Of a stretch of 64,000 nt of DNA, positions 54,641 to 63,444 are shown piece by piece. The DNA is from a bacterium (GTDB lineage Bacteria; Eisenbacteria; RBG-16-71-46; CAIMUX01): positions 121,108 to 185,107 of the forward strand of contig JAUIHP010000013.1 of the NCBI GenBank assembly GCA_030431975.1. Direction: 5' to 3'. A model generated the notes under the pieces. It saw only the letters and a list, made by a program, of their open reading frames with translations. It did not search any database and had not been told where the DNA came from. Both the position numbers and the translations under genes were made by a program. Every line of letters begins with the position of its first letter. Within the stretch, counting starts at the first letter, position 1.

Positions 54641-57600
54641 ATGCCTACCCGCCTCATTCGGTTTGCCTGCTGCACTCTCTTCGTCCCGACGGTTCTTTCG
54701 GGACTCGTTTCGGACGGCGCGACCGCAAAGAAGACGCAGTCCCTCGACTACGACGTGGCCAAGCCGGCAGGCGCCAACATCTTTGACCGGCCGCCCACTG
54801 CACCAGCCCTACAACGCCGCGCACCGGGCGACACGTTGAGTTTTGGCTACGTCGATGAAGACGGCTTTGCCGTCCCGGGTGGCATCTGGACGTTTGACAA
54901 CGGTGGATCGGATCCGTTCGAAGGCTGGTATGCGACCGACGTGACCGAGCAGAGTGAGATCTACTGGCGGCACATCACCGACGCGATCTGGGATGCAGAC
55001 CCGGAACACACAGTCGAGGCGCCCGTGCTCTCCGGCTCCGGCTCGGCCTGGTGCGGCGCCTTGGGATCGGAAGCACGCGAACTGTGCTGGGAGGCCGGCC
55101 TCGGATACGGCAACAACTGGTGCCAACGCCTGATCAGTCCGGTCTATACCCGTCCCACGCTCCAGAACATCGCCGTCAGCTGGGTCCACTTCAACGACAC
55201 GGAAACGGACTTCGACTACACCCGGGTCGTTCTTCGGACCCAACCCAGCGGAGCCGAGACGGTATTGCGTCAGTACACGGGCATGATCGGCCTGGCCCCT
55301 GATCACCCGGCCTCCCCTCCCGTCGGTGTCACGGATTCCGATGTACTGACTCCGGATCTGTTCGATGGAGAGGATGACTTCCAGGTCATCTTCGAGATGA
55401 CATCTGAAGGGACCTGGTCCGACGAAGACGCCCTCTCCCCAACCGAGTACGGCCCGGGCGCCTTCGACGACGTGGACGTAGGCGGAAACTTGACGGACTT
55501 CGAGGATCCGGCAGACATCGGACCCGGAGGGTGGAGCGCAGAGGCCTGCCCGGGCGTCGGCAGTTTCTTTGGAGTGGCCGACGTCGCCAACTACACGATT
55601 GAAGACGCCTGCAACTGCAGGTTGGCAGGCAATGTCCTCGAGTTCCACGACGACAACTTCGAGCATCCGTACGGGCAGCGAGTCGAAGCCCGATCGGCCC
55701 CAGTCGACCTTACAGGAGCCGACATCCCGGGACCTGGATTGCCTCAGCTATTCGCCAGATGGAGCCAATACAACGTACTGCCGCACGCCAACGGGGTTTT
55801 CTACCGCCCGGGTTGGGATTACTTCCCGTTTGACTGCGATGGGACGATCGATCCGCGATGGTCGGGACGGGTCGGACAGAACGCCTTTCAGTTCTTCGGG
55901 GAAGACCCGAACTGCAGCGAGTACATCAGCAGTGCGACCACTACCGACGCCGTGCCTGGGGACGTGGAGCTCGTCCGCTTCGTCTACGAGGTCTACGCCT
56001 CCTGTGACGCCTTCGCCATCCCACCCGAAGTGTGCACGAACATGACCAATGCGACACCGCTGGTCGACAACGTGCGGATCCTCTTCACGGAGATCCCGGA
56101 CGCGCCACCCATCAGCTTCGACAACGGAGTTCGGTTTCAGGACGGATTCGCACAGAACACGGTCGTGAACAAACCGGACGAACCCGGCAACGCGGACGTG
56201 ACGAAGAATCGCAACTTCGGGATCTTCCCTCCCATCATTCTCGGAGACTCGCTGTACATCTCAGGTCCGCTCGCCGGTAGTGACCCAAGCACGCAGTGGG
56301 AAGCGCGCCTGTGGTTCCGGGTCCCGCGCGTTGGACCGGCAGCCGACTCCCGCTACACGGACTGGCGGGACAAGGTCGCAGACGGAAACGATGTCGAGAA
56401 CGGAGGGTGGACCTGGGCCTTCATGGACTCGTTCCAGGTCGGGACCAATACGGCCAACAACAAGTACGTTTCCTACTTCCGTGAGGACGACGATGACTTC
56501 GACCCGGGCGCAGGGGAACAGACTGAGGGAAATGAGATCATCGCCGACGGCGTCCTCTTTCCGGGGACCCAGGTGGAATATTTCGTCACCTCGAATTACG
56601 TCGGGAACTCGCAGAAATTTCTGTTGCCGGACACGAGCGGAGGCTTCGCCTTGGAGTTCGAGATTCTTCCACGCTGGCGGGACGACGGCGGAACGCTGAA
56701 GTATCCTTGTGCCTTGTATGTGGATGTCTTCAACGCCGGTGCCCAGTACTTCATTGAACGAGCCCTCGACAAGGTCGGCGTCGAGTACGATCGCTACGAC
56801 TATCTGGATGCGTCCAGCAGTTGGAAAGCTCCGATGTATCGTTCCAACACAGAGCGGGACACGAACGGCGGGACTCTGGCTCAATTCCTGGGCTACAGGG
56901 CCATTCTGCTTAACACGGGAACCAGCAACGTAACATCACTGATGTGGACAGCCGACTATGTCATGATGTCCGACTGGCTGACCGCGGAGATCTGCGAGGG
57001 TGCTTCCTCTCGCCAGGGCCTGATCCTGAACGGCAACGGGATCGCGAACTCAGCGAAGACCCAGGGGCCGGCGCTGCTGACCTTGATGGGCACGAGCCAC
57101 GTCGACGATCGTTACTCCGACTGGAGCGGCGATCTGAACGATTGCGTCCGCCTGGAGGCGCCGTCAGCCGGCGGGGAATCCTATGGCACGGAGAACTCGA
57201 CCAGCGACTACGAATACGACGCAGCCGGCAACTGGTGCCCCATCCAGATGTCATTCGATGTCCTGGGCACCCGGGGGAGTGGTGTCGGAAATCGCGTCTA
57301 CCTCAACGTATCGGACCTGGAAACGGAGACCCCGTTTGCGCAGGTCACGAACGAAAGACTGGATGGCGACAACTTTCGAACTGTTGTCGGGGGCGCCTCC
57401 TGGCACGTGCTGTCCGAGGTGGATCCGCTTCTCGAATGCGTTAGCGACTCGGCGCACATCGTGACGGCGGCCGCCAACGAGATTGCGGCCGCACTGGAGT
57501 GGGTCTTCGGCGTTGGGAACATCCCCGGTCTTTGCGAGGATCCATGCACCACCGTCGACGCACAGGACGGTGGCGAAGTCACGCGGAACAACGCTTCCGG

Positions 57601-57877
57601 CGTGACGACGATGTTGGGAAGCCGACCCAACCCCTACAACCAAAGGACTCACGTACGATTCGCGCTGGGACAAAGCGGACAAGCGCGAGTGTCGATCTTC
57701 GACGCATCCGGCCGGCGGGTTCGGACGCTGGTCGACGGCAGCCTCGATGCCGGAGTCCACTCCCTGGTCTGGGACGGAGAGGACGACCGAGGAAGCCGAC
57801 TCCCCTCCGGCGTCTACTGGGCCCGGATCTTCGACGGAGTCAACGAGTCGAGCGCGAAGCTGGTTCGCCTGGACTAA
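54641..57877 (+). CDS. Large secreted protein with FlgD-type C-terminal domain
   Basis: A 1078-residue protein; AGAGGAG lies 10 nt before the ATG. N-terminal signal ('RFACCTLFVPTVLSGLVSDG', broken here). Residues ~60-500 contain two beta-sandwich-like stretches around 'GWYATDVTEQSEIYWRHITD' (broken here) and 'DLTGADIPGPGLPQLFARWS', resembling MAM/concanavalin-type segments. Residues ~690-950 look like a Rossmann-type domain ('DVFNAGAQYFIERALDKVGV' broken here, 'FLGYRAILLNTGTSN'), reminiscent of the ThuA/GATase-like modules seen in secreted proteins, without a clear catalytic Cys. The end is a FlgD/T9SS-type Ig domain ('SRPNPYNQRTHVRFAL', 'DAGVHSLVWDGEDDRGSRLP' broken here) ending in AKLVRLD. 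Function unknown. It lies divergent from the lipoprotein and convergent with the 58003 protease. Confidence 0.88.
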   Translation: MPTRLIRFACCTLFVPTVLSGLVSDGATAKKTQSLDYDVAKPAGANIFDRPPTAPALQRRAPGDTLSFGYVDEDGFAVPGGIWTFDNGGSDPFEGWYATDVTEQSEIYWRHITDAIWDADPEHTVEAPVLSGSGSAWCGALGSEARELCWEAGLGYGNNWCQRLISPVYTRPTLQNIAVSWVHFNDTETDFDYTRVVLRTQPSGAETVLRQYTGMIGLAPDHPASPPVGVTDSDVLTPDLFDGEDDFQVIFEMTSEGTWSDEDALSPTEYGPGAFDDVDVGGNLTDFEDPADIGPGGWSAEACPGVGSFFGVADVANYTIEDACNCRLAGNVLEFHDDNFEHPYGQRVEARSAPVDLTGADIPGPGLPQLFARWSQYNVLPHANGVFYRPGWDYFPFDCDGTIDPRWSGRVGQNAFQFFGEDPNCSEYISSATTTDAVPGDVELVRFVYEVYASCDAFAIPPEVCTNMTNATPLVDNVRILFTEIPDAPPISFDNGVRFQDGFAQNTVVNKPDEPGNADVTKNRNFGIFPPIILGDSLYISGPLAGSDPSTQWEARLWFRVPRVGPAADSRYTDWRDKVADGNDVENGGWTWAFMDSFQVGTNTANNKYVSYFREDDDDFDPGAGEQTEGNEIIADGVLFPGTQVEYFVTSNYVGNSQKFLLPDTSGGFALEFEILPRWRDDGGTLKYPCALYVDVFNAGAQYFIERALDKVGVEYDRYDYLDASSSWKAPMYRSNTERDTNGGTLAQFLGYRAILLNTGTSNVTSLMWTADYVMMSDWLTAEICEGASSRQGLILNGNGIANSAKTQGPALLTLMGTSHVDDRYSDWSGDLNDCVRLEAPSAGGESYGTENSTSDYEYDAAGNWCPIQMSFDVLGTRGSGVGNRVYLNVSDLETETPFAQVTNERLDGDNFRTVVGGASWHVLSEVDPLLECVSDSAHIVTAAANEIAAALEWVFGVGNIPGLCEDPCTTVDAQDGGEVTRNNASGVTTMLGSRPNPYNQRTHVRFALGQSGQARVSIFDASGRRVRTLVDGSLDAGVHSLVWDGEDDRGSRLPSGVYWARIFDGVNESSAKLVRLD

Positions 57878-57897
57878 GCCACGGCCGGCTTCATCGC

Positions 57898-57934
57898 AAA
57901 CGCCCCCGACACTCTCGGTGTCGGAGGCGTTTTC
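57898..57934. terminator. Strong bidirectional intrinsic terminator
   Basis: AAACGCC-C-CCGACAC (57898-57912) pairs with GTGTCGG-A-GGCGTTT (57918-57932): a 15-position stem with one C/A mismatch and a 5-nt loop, followed by TTC on the plus strand (the last T of the TTTT run continues the stem). It lies 20 bp after the stop at 57877 and between convergent genes. The leading AAA of the stem serves as a short T tract for the minus strand. Confidence 0.87.
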
Positions 57935-58002
57935 TTGGATCGGGAGCTCTCCGCTGCAGTAAGGACCCTGCATTCACGGATCGCTCGACGTCACGTTTCG
58001 AT

Positions 58003-60909
58003 CTACTTCAGCAGCTGCAGCCTCCGGCTCTGCTCGAACGATCCAGCCACCAGGTTGTAGAAATACACTCCCGCACCCACATCACGACCGGAGTCGTCAC
58101 GACCGTCCCACTGAACTGCGTGGGAACCGGCTGCCATCGGTCCATCGACCAGCGTCCGCACATGGCGTCCCGAAGCATCGTAGACCGTGAGCCTTGCATC
58201 GGAAGCATTGCTCAGTCGGAACCGCATCGTCGTGACGCCCTGCATCGGGTTCGGTGCATTGACTTCGAGCTTGGAGCGAAGCGCGATCGGCCCGTCTTCG
58301 ACGTTTGCCGGGTTCGGAGCGAAGATCTCGATCGAGAAGTCGTCGACTCCGCACTCCGTCAGACCCTGGACGTTGACATCGCAGGCAATGAACCGGATCT
58401 GCATCTGGTTCGTAAGTCCGAAGTCCGTCAGCTCGAGTGTCACCTCGTGCCAGTTCGCATCGAACGTCGTCACTGTCTCGAGTTCCTGCCAGGATCCGCC
58501 GCCGTTGTTGGAGACTTCGATGGCAAAGACGTCATCGGTCGACGCTCCACCCATCTGGAACCAACGGGCATAGCTCACGAAGGCCTCTTCGGCGACGGAC
58601 AGATCGAAGACGGGACTGACCAGAGTCGTGCATCCATTGTCGACGTCGTTCTCGCCGGCGCCGGATCCGGCCGGAGAGTTACCCGTGACGAAGCAGTTCA
58701 CACCCGGGTCCGGAGTGTTGTCGTCTTCCATCTGCATCGGCGTACCATCGGACTCGGTGCCGTTCGGGTTCGCTCTCTCCCAGATTCCCGTTTCGGCCTG
58801 GTCACCGACCACGCCGAGCGTCCAGTCGTCATCCTGCGTCTCGGCGTCATAGAGATAGGCGATCTCGGTCACCTTCATCGTGTACACGCCGATCGGCGCG
58901 TTGATCGGGTCGGTGGCCTGCAGGCCCACCCCATCCTCGGCCCAGACGTAGAAGTCGATGGTGGTACCCGCACTCTGTCCGGGAATGGCGCCGGAGAATC
59001 CGGCCAGCGTGGTCATGGCCGTCGACACCCAGGCACCGCCGTCAACCCGATAGAAGAGCTGGGCATTCGCGACCGAGCTCGCATCCTCGATGTCGGCGTT
59101 GATGACGTAGGGCCCGGCCGTGTCAGACGTCGACAACGGGTTGGTCACGTTCTCGATCGTCGGACCGGCGATGTCATTCAGGGAAAAGTCCCGCTGCGTC
59201 GTCAGCCCGGGATTGACCGTGACCTGAAACTGCTGCGTGTCGAAGGACGGGTGGGTGGCTTCGACCGTGAAGATTCCGGGAGGAACCAACCCGCTGTAGT
59301 TTCCGTCGCTGTCGGAGACGAAGGTACGGTCCTCTTCCAGGACCCGGACGGTGGCACCGACGATCGGCGCATCGCCGAAGCTGGCGTTGCCGACAAATCC
59401 TTCCAAACGTCCGAAGTCGACAAGGGCCTGCTCGACCGCCGCGTAGGCGTCGACCATTCCCCAACCATAGGTGTTGTCGTTGCCCGTGGTTCCCAGGTCA
59501 CGCGCCGTATCGATCAGGATCTGCTTGATCTCATCGACCTCGAGGTTGGGATCCGCTTCACGCATGAGAGCGACGATACCGGCAACGTGCGGACCGGACA
59601 TCGAAGTCCCGTTCCAACCGCCCTGGTAGCTGCCTCCGGGGACCGAAGAGTAGACGTCGACACCCGGCGCCACGACTTCGGGCTTGATCTTCAGCTCTTG
59701 CGAGACGTCGCAACCGGACGGACCGCGGCTGGAGAAGCTGGCGATGGGATACGGCCAGTTGGAGTTCGTGGCGTCGATCGCACCGATGGAGAAGGCGTTC
59801 AGTGCAGTCGTGGCCCGATCCGGAGGCGACCCGATCGTTCCACTCCCCGGACCTTCGTTCCCCGCCGAGAAGGTGACGACAACACCTGCTGCTTCGCAGT
59901 TGTCCATCGCGTTCCACCAGCGCGTGTCACAGTCCTGGTAACCGCCGCCGAATCCTTCGTTGATTCGCCAGGAGTTCTGCACGACGTCCGGCACGTCGTC
60001 AAAGGTTTGGCTGTCACCGTCCGGGTTCATGAAGAACTGGAAGGACGTGATGACGTCGTTGTCGAACTCACCGCCGACTCCCTGGTTGATCGCGTTGGAA
60101 GCGATCCAGACGGAGCCCCAAGCCACACCGACCGTATCCATCGTGGTCGGACTGTTTCCGGTGATCGTTCCCATGACGTGCGTACCGTGTCCGTGACCAT
60201 CCGTCGGGAAGTTCGGGCTACCACCGAGAACGTCGATCCAGCTCTCGGACGCCGGGTGGGTCGTGCCGCGCCAGCGCGAAGCGTATGCAGGGTGGTTTCC
60301 GTCCACGCCCGTATCCATGTTGGCGACGATGCGACCCGCGCCGGTGATTCCGAAGTCGTACCAAACTTCGTCGGCACGGCAGGCGCGAACACCCGGGGTG
60401 ACAAGGCCACCGCCGCGGTTGCGCGTCGGTCCGTTCCCCAACTCGTCGCCGTTGGGCATTGGCCGATCGACCGGTTCGATCAACTCTGCCTTCCAGTTCG
60501 GCTCGAGCCTCTCGATCTCCGGAAGCTGCGCCATGTCGAGGACGGCCTGCTTGGTCGCGTGGACGACGACGCAGTTCGTGATCCAGTAGCTCGTGTAGCC
60601 GAAGACGGAACCTTCACGCATGGCCTCGTCGAGCCAGATCTTCAGCGGAGCCTGAGTCACTTCCTGCTGCGTCTGGAGAGCTTCGACAATGGTTCGGTTC
60701 CGTTCCTGGCGCGTGGCGTCTGCACTCGAAAGGTCGGCGCTGATCTGGGCCACAGGCGCTTCCTCGAGGAATGCAATCACGCTGATCGGATCGTCGATGC
60801 TGCGCGTGTTCAGTTCGGCATCGAGACCAGGGTGGAGGATGGAGGCATTCGCACTCAGGCTCAGGACAGCCGTCAGGGCGAGCGCTCCCAGCAAGTTGGA
60901 GCGGGGCAT
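58003..60909 (-). CDS. Secreted subtilisin-like (S8) protease, bacillopeptidase F-like, with FlgD-type tail
   Basis: A 968-residue protein; AAAGAGGAG lies about 9 nt before the ATG. A signal peptide ('LLGALALTAVLSLSANA') is followed by an inhibitor-I9-like propeptide ('ISVIAFLEEAPVAQISADLS', broken here). The triad is D199 ('MDTGVDGNH'), H241 ('GHGTHVMGT') and S436 ('NGTSMSGPHVAG'), with the oxyanion Asn in 'SAGNEGPGSG'. After the protease: a carboxypeptidase-regulatory-like unit ('GFVGNASFGDAPIVGATVRV', broken here), a beta-sandwich of immune-inhibitor-A/MAM type ('SPVFDLSVAEEAFVSYARWF', broken here) and a FlgD/T9SS-type Ig domain ('NAPNPMQGVTTMRFRL', 'VQWDGRDDSGRDVGAGVYFY') ending in RRLQLLK. 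The domain order parallels the 29676 protease, but the catalytic motifs are more canonical. Confidence 0.93.
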   Translation of the reverse strand: MPRSNLLGALALTAVLSLSANASILHPGLDAELNTRSIDDPISVIAFLEEAPVAQISADLSSADATRQERNRTIVEALQTQQEVTQAPLKIWLDEAMREGSVFGYTSYWITNCVVVHATKQAVLDMAQLPEIERLEPNWKAELIEPVDRPMPNGDELGNGPTRNRGGGLVTPGVRACRADEVWYDFGITGAGRIVANMDTGVDGNHPAYASRWRGTTHPASESWIDVLGGSPNFPTDGHGHGTHVMGTITGNSPTTMDTVGVAWGSVWIASNAINQGVGGEFDNDVITSFQFFMNPDGDSQTFDDVPDVVQNSWRINEGFGGGYQDCDTRWWNAMDNCEAAGVVVTFSAGNEGPGSGTIGSPPDRATTALNAFSIGAIDATNSNWPYPIASFSSRGPSGCDVSQELKIKPEVVAPGVDVYSSVPGGSYQGGWNGTSMSGPHVAGIVALMREADPNLEVDEIKQILIDTARDLGTTGNDNTYGWGMVDAYAAVEQALVDFGRLEGFVGNASFGDAPIVGATVRVLEEDRTFVSDSDGNYSGLVPPGIFTVEATHPSFDTQQFQVTVNPGLTTQRDFSLNDIAGPTIENVTNPLSTSDTAGPYVINADIEDASSVANAQLFYRVDGGAWVSTAMTTLAGFSGAIPGQSAGTTIDFYVWAEDGVGLQATDPINAPIGVYTMKVTEIAYLYDAETQDDDWTLGVVGDQAETGIWERANPNGTESDGTPMQMEDDNTPDPGVNCFVTGNSPAGSGAGENDVDNGCTTLVSPVFDLSVAEEAFVSYARWFQMGGASTDDVFAIEVSNNGGGSWQELETVTTFDANWHEVTLELTDFGLTNQMQIRFIACDVNVQGLTECGVDDFSIEIFAPNPANVEDGPIALRSKLEVNAPNPMQGVTTMRFRLSNASDARLTVYDASGRHVRTLVDGPMAAGSHAVQWDGRDDSGRDVGAGVYFYNLVAGSFEQSRRLQLLK

Positions 60910-61214
60910 CTCGGGACTCCTCTTTCGACGCGTTCAGATGCGCGCATCGATGTGGGTTCAGAATGAGTGGGTTCTGAAAGGAAGGCGTTCCGGCGGGCTT
61001 GGCAGGCTCACGAACGGATCGAACGATCTGCTACCTGTCGACGATTCGAAATCGTCTGCGTCCCCCGATACGACCTACCTAAGTCGGACGTTCACGACCG
61101 AATAAATATAGCACGCCGTGGCCGCATGAAACCGGCCTTCCCGACGGCTCCAGGCCGCCCGGGTCCCTTGCCCGGCATCGGTCCGGTCCGGTCCGGCACG
61201 ACGCGACCTCACTG
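60910..61214. other. Intergenic region upstream of the protease and truncated Cys-rich gene
   Basis: 305 bp with no supportable gene. It holds the protease ribosome-binding site (just above 60909), an AT-rich spot around 61100-61112 (AATAAATATAG) that could contain a minus-strand promoter, and a GGTCC pentamer repeated three times near 61180. No signal peptide or cohesin-like start is encoded ahead of 61215. Confidence 0.5.
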
Positions 61215-61898
61215 GTGGCGCTGAGAGTGGCGGCGGTTTTCCCCGAGGCTTCCGTCCCACGCCTCACGGGGGTGACCTTTGGGATGGCCTACAATGAAGA
61301 CGAGATCTTCCTTCGCGCTTTCGGTGCCTGCGGTGACTTCGAACTCTCTACGAGCGATTGGCCGGAGTCCGGAGAGGGAACGGCGATTACCTTCTCTGAA
61401 GCCCAGACCGAAACGGTCGTCGACCTCTACTGGTTCGTGGCCTACAACTACTACGCCAACCCCAACTCACTCGACCTCATTGCTCATCCGAGTCAGGGCG
61501 CAAACTTCGCCGACGACAGTATCCCCGCGGTCCTCGATCCGATCGTGGCCCTGGGGTCATTCGGATTCTCGACGGATGGCTCCCTGCCTTGCCCGGAAGA
61601 GGGTTCGTTCGGCGCATGTTGCTTCTCGGACGGTTCCTGTGAAGTCCTCCGCGAAGAAGATTGCAACAGCTCGGGTGGTGAGTTTGAAGGCAACGGAACG
61701 GACTGCGACCTCGGCTGCGAAGGTCCGCCCATCGGAGCCTGCTGTCTCTCCGGCGGCGAATGCGAGATCCGGTCCGAGCAGGAGTGCCGGGACAGTGGAG
61801 GGGAGTATCTCGGCGACGACGTTCCGTGTGATGGAGATCCTTGCGCGACGCCCGTCTACGATTCGAGCTGGGGTACGCTCAAACGCCACTACCGCTAG
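61215..61898 (+). pseudogene. 5'-truncated cohesin-like/Cys-rich protein with SSWG-type tail
   Basis: The open frame of 227 residues starts (GTG) in the middle of a cohesin-like domain: 'VALRVAAVFPEASVPRLTGV' (broken here) aligns to the interior of the copies in the 40115 and 32673 proteins. The usual signal peptide and the first ~45 residues ('GTLVLHSS..YT..') are absent in all upstream frames. The rest is intact: 'DDSIPAVLDPIVALGSFGFS', two six-Cys repeats and the C-terminus 'YDSSWGTLKRHYR'. A cysteine-rich module without a signal peptide is unlikely to fold, so a decayed duplicate is the best reading. An unrecognised short functional form cannot be excluded. Confidence 0.7.
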
Positions 61899-61983
61899 GC
61901 TCTCGCGTAGGGAGCCGGTTGCTCGCGGCCGGGATCGGTTCCTGACGGCCTGACGTTCTTCCGAGCGCGTTCCGGTCCAGTGG

Positions 61984-62997
61984 TCAGAACGGAGGAACCT
62001 GCTCCCCCGCTTCGACCGCGAACGGCAGATGATTCGGTGCGGGAGGCAGGGGACACGTCGTAAACGGGTTGTAGGCACACGGTGGGTTGTAGGCCTTGTT
62101 GAAGTCGATGACGCCGCGCCCCGACGCATCAACCTCGACATCGATGAATCGCCCGCCGCCGTAGGTGGCGAGTCCCGTCGTTTCATCGGAGAAGACGAAG
62201 TGCAGGTTCGTTTCGTCGGGACGACTCACGAGCGGCCAGAGTTCGTAGGTCTTACCATCCTTCTCGAAGTGCAAGGTACCGTAGCACGGATACTCCGTTT
62301 CATATCCGAGGACACTTGGCACTTGAAGGGGCCGCGCTTCCGGAAAGCGGACGTAACGCGCCGCCAGACGCAGATCCGGCTCGACGGGGTAGAAGGAGAG
62401 ACCGGCAAACTCATCGAGGAGCGGAGACTCCGGGTCCCGAACTCGGAGGCAAGGCTTCCCACCGCGCTCCATCGCCCAGAAAGTCAACCGCCCGAGCTTC
62501 ACGCGATCGGAAGACCCACTCGGGTCGGTACGAATCTCCCTCTCCTGTCCGACCGGAACTGGACGATCGCCCAGGCGAACCGGAAAGTCCGTGTTGCGGC
62601 GAAGAAAGACGCGAAAGGTATCCGCGCTGCTTTCGACCCGGATACTGGCCGCGCCATCCGGGATGGCAGGATCCGTGAGCATGACGTCAGACGATACGCT
62701 TGACCCGATGGAGTTCAGTCCCGGTTCGAGCCAATGAAATCCGGCGATCGTCAACCATCCCGAGTCTGACCGAAGGCGGCGGTCGCGAGCCTCCTGCCAG
62801 TCTCCGATCTCCTTAAGATCCGTCTTGCCGAGTGCATTCGGCCGGCCCCAGCGCGCGTCGGATTCGGCGGCCATTGCGGGTTCCCAACGCGCATTCATGA
62901 CCACCATCAAAACGACGACCAGAGCCGCTTTGAAGGAAGAATGCGTGACCTGTGACAATCCGTCCCATGCCCGATAGTCCACTCCGGTTGGCTCCAT
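61984..62997 (-). CDS. DUF1684 family protein
   Basis: A 337-residue protein; AGGAGGG lies about 6 nt before the ATG. The N-terminal hydrophobic stretch ('FKAALVVVLMVVMNARW') could be a signal or anchor. The body matches DUF1684: 'WQEARDRRLRSDSGWLTIAG' (broken here), 'FHWLEPGLNSIGSS', 'PVRLGDRPV', 'VPSVLGYETEYPCYGTLHFE' (broken here), and the family's diagnostic C-terminus 'DFNKAYNPPCAYNPFTTCPL' (broken here), 'PAPNHLPFAVEAGE'. The length is slightly above the usual ~280-300 because of the N-terminal extension. The biochemical role of the family is not established. It lies downstream of, and on the same strand as, the FlgD-type remnant at 63043. Confidence 0.9.
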   Translation of the reverse strand: MEPTGVDYRAWDGLSQVTHSSFKAALVVVLMVVMNARWEPAMAAESDARWGRPNALGKTDLKEIGDWQEARDRRLRSDSGWLTIAGFHWLEPGLNSIGSSVSSDVMLTDPAIPDGAASIRVESSADTFRVFLRRNTDFPVRLGDRPVPVGQEREIRTDPSGSSDRVKLGRLTFWAMERGGKPCLRVRDPESPLLDEFAGLSFYPVEPDLRLAARYVRFPEARPLQVPSVLGYETEYPCYGTLHFEKDGKTYELWPLVSRPDETNLHFVFSDETTGLATYGGGRFIDVEVDASGRGVIDFNKAYNPPCAYNPFTTCPLPPAPNHLPFAVEAGEQVPPF

Positions 62998-63042
62998 GCT
63001 CTACCCTCCTGCAAAACCCCGTGGCAGCGATCCAATCACCAA

Positions 63043-63444
63043 TCAACGAACAATGGTCAATCTCCTCGACTGCCACTCCCCACCGGTCTTGAGACTTGCC
63101 AGGTAAACACCATTCGCCACAGCACGGCCGCGTTCGTCCAGACCATCCCACCATACGTGACTCTCACTGCGGCGAACATGAAGTGCGCGTACGAGTCTCC
63201 CCGTGCAATCGAGGACCTGAATCTTAGTGTCAGCAGGAAGGGGCTCCAGGAGTTCGAGCAACGTCCCGTCCCGGAATGGGTTGGGGCTTGCGCTCAAACC
63301 GGAGGACCAAGCGAACGCCGATAGCGCGTTGGCGTTCGATGGTGTGCTGCAGGGAACTGGTATCACGCTGAGGGTCTCTCCCGCCGAGAGGAACGCAGTG
63401 CCGACGACGGCATCCAACTGATCTGGAAGAGATAGGCGGTACAT
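63043..63444 (-). pseudogene. Orphan FlgD/T9SS-type C-terminal domain fragment
   Basis: 133 residues from ATG 63444. The last ~85 residues are a standard sorting-type Ig domain: 'LSASPNPFRDGTLLELLEPL' (broken here), 'VLDCTGRLVRALHV', 'VWWDGLDERGRAVANGVYLA' (broken here), ending in RRLTIVR. No passenger domain or signal peptide precedes it. The frame stays open upstream of the ATG for only about 22 codons ('GPYCPLCFEGRFG') before a TGA. It is best read as the 3' remnant of a lost secreted protein, though a tiny free-standing protein is possible. Confidence 0.65.

Noticed and set aside
57499..60966. 1155-codon open frame on the plus strand
   Set aside because: It is antisense to the well-supported subtilase at 58003-60909; its translation is Arg/His/Asp-rich with no domain, a GC-bias shadow. 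Its first part also overlaps the 54641 gene in another frame.
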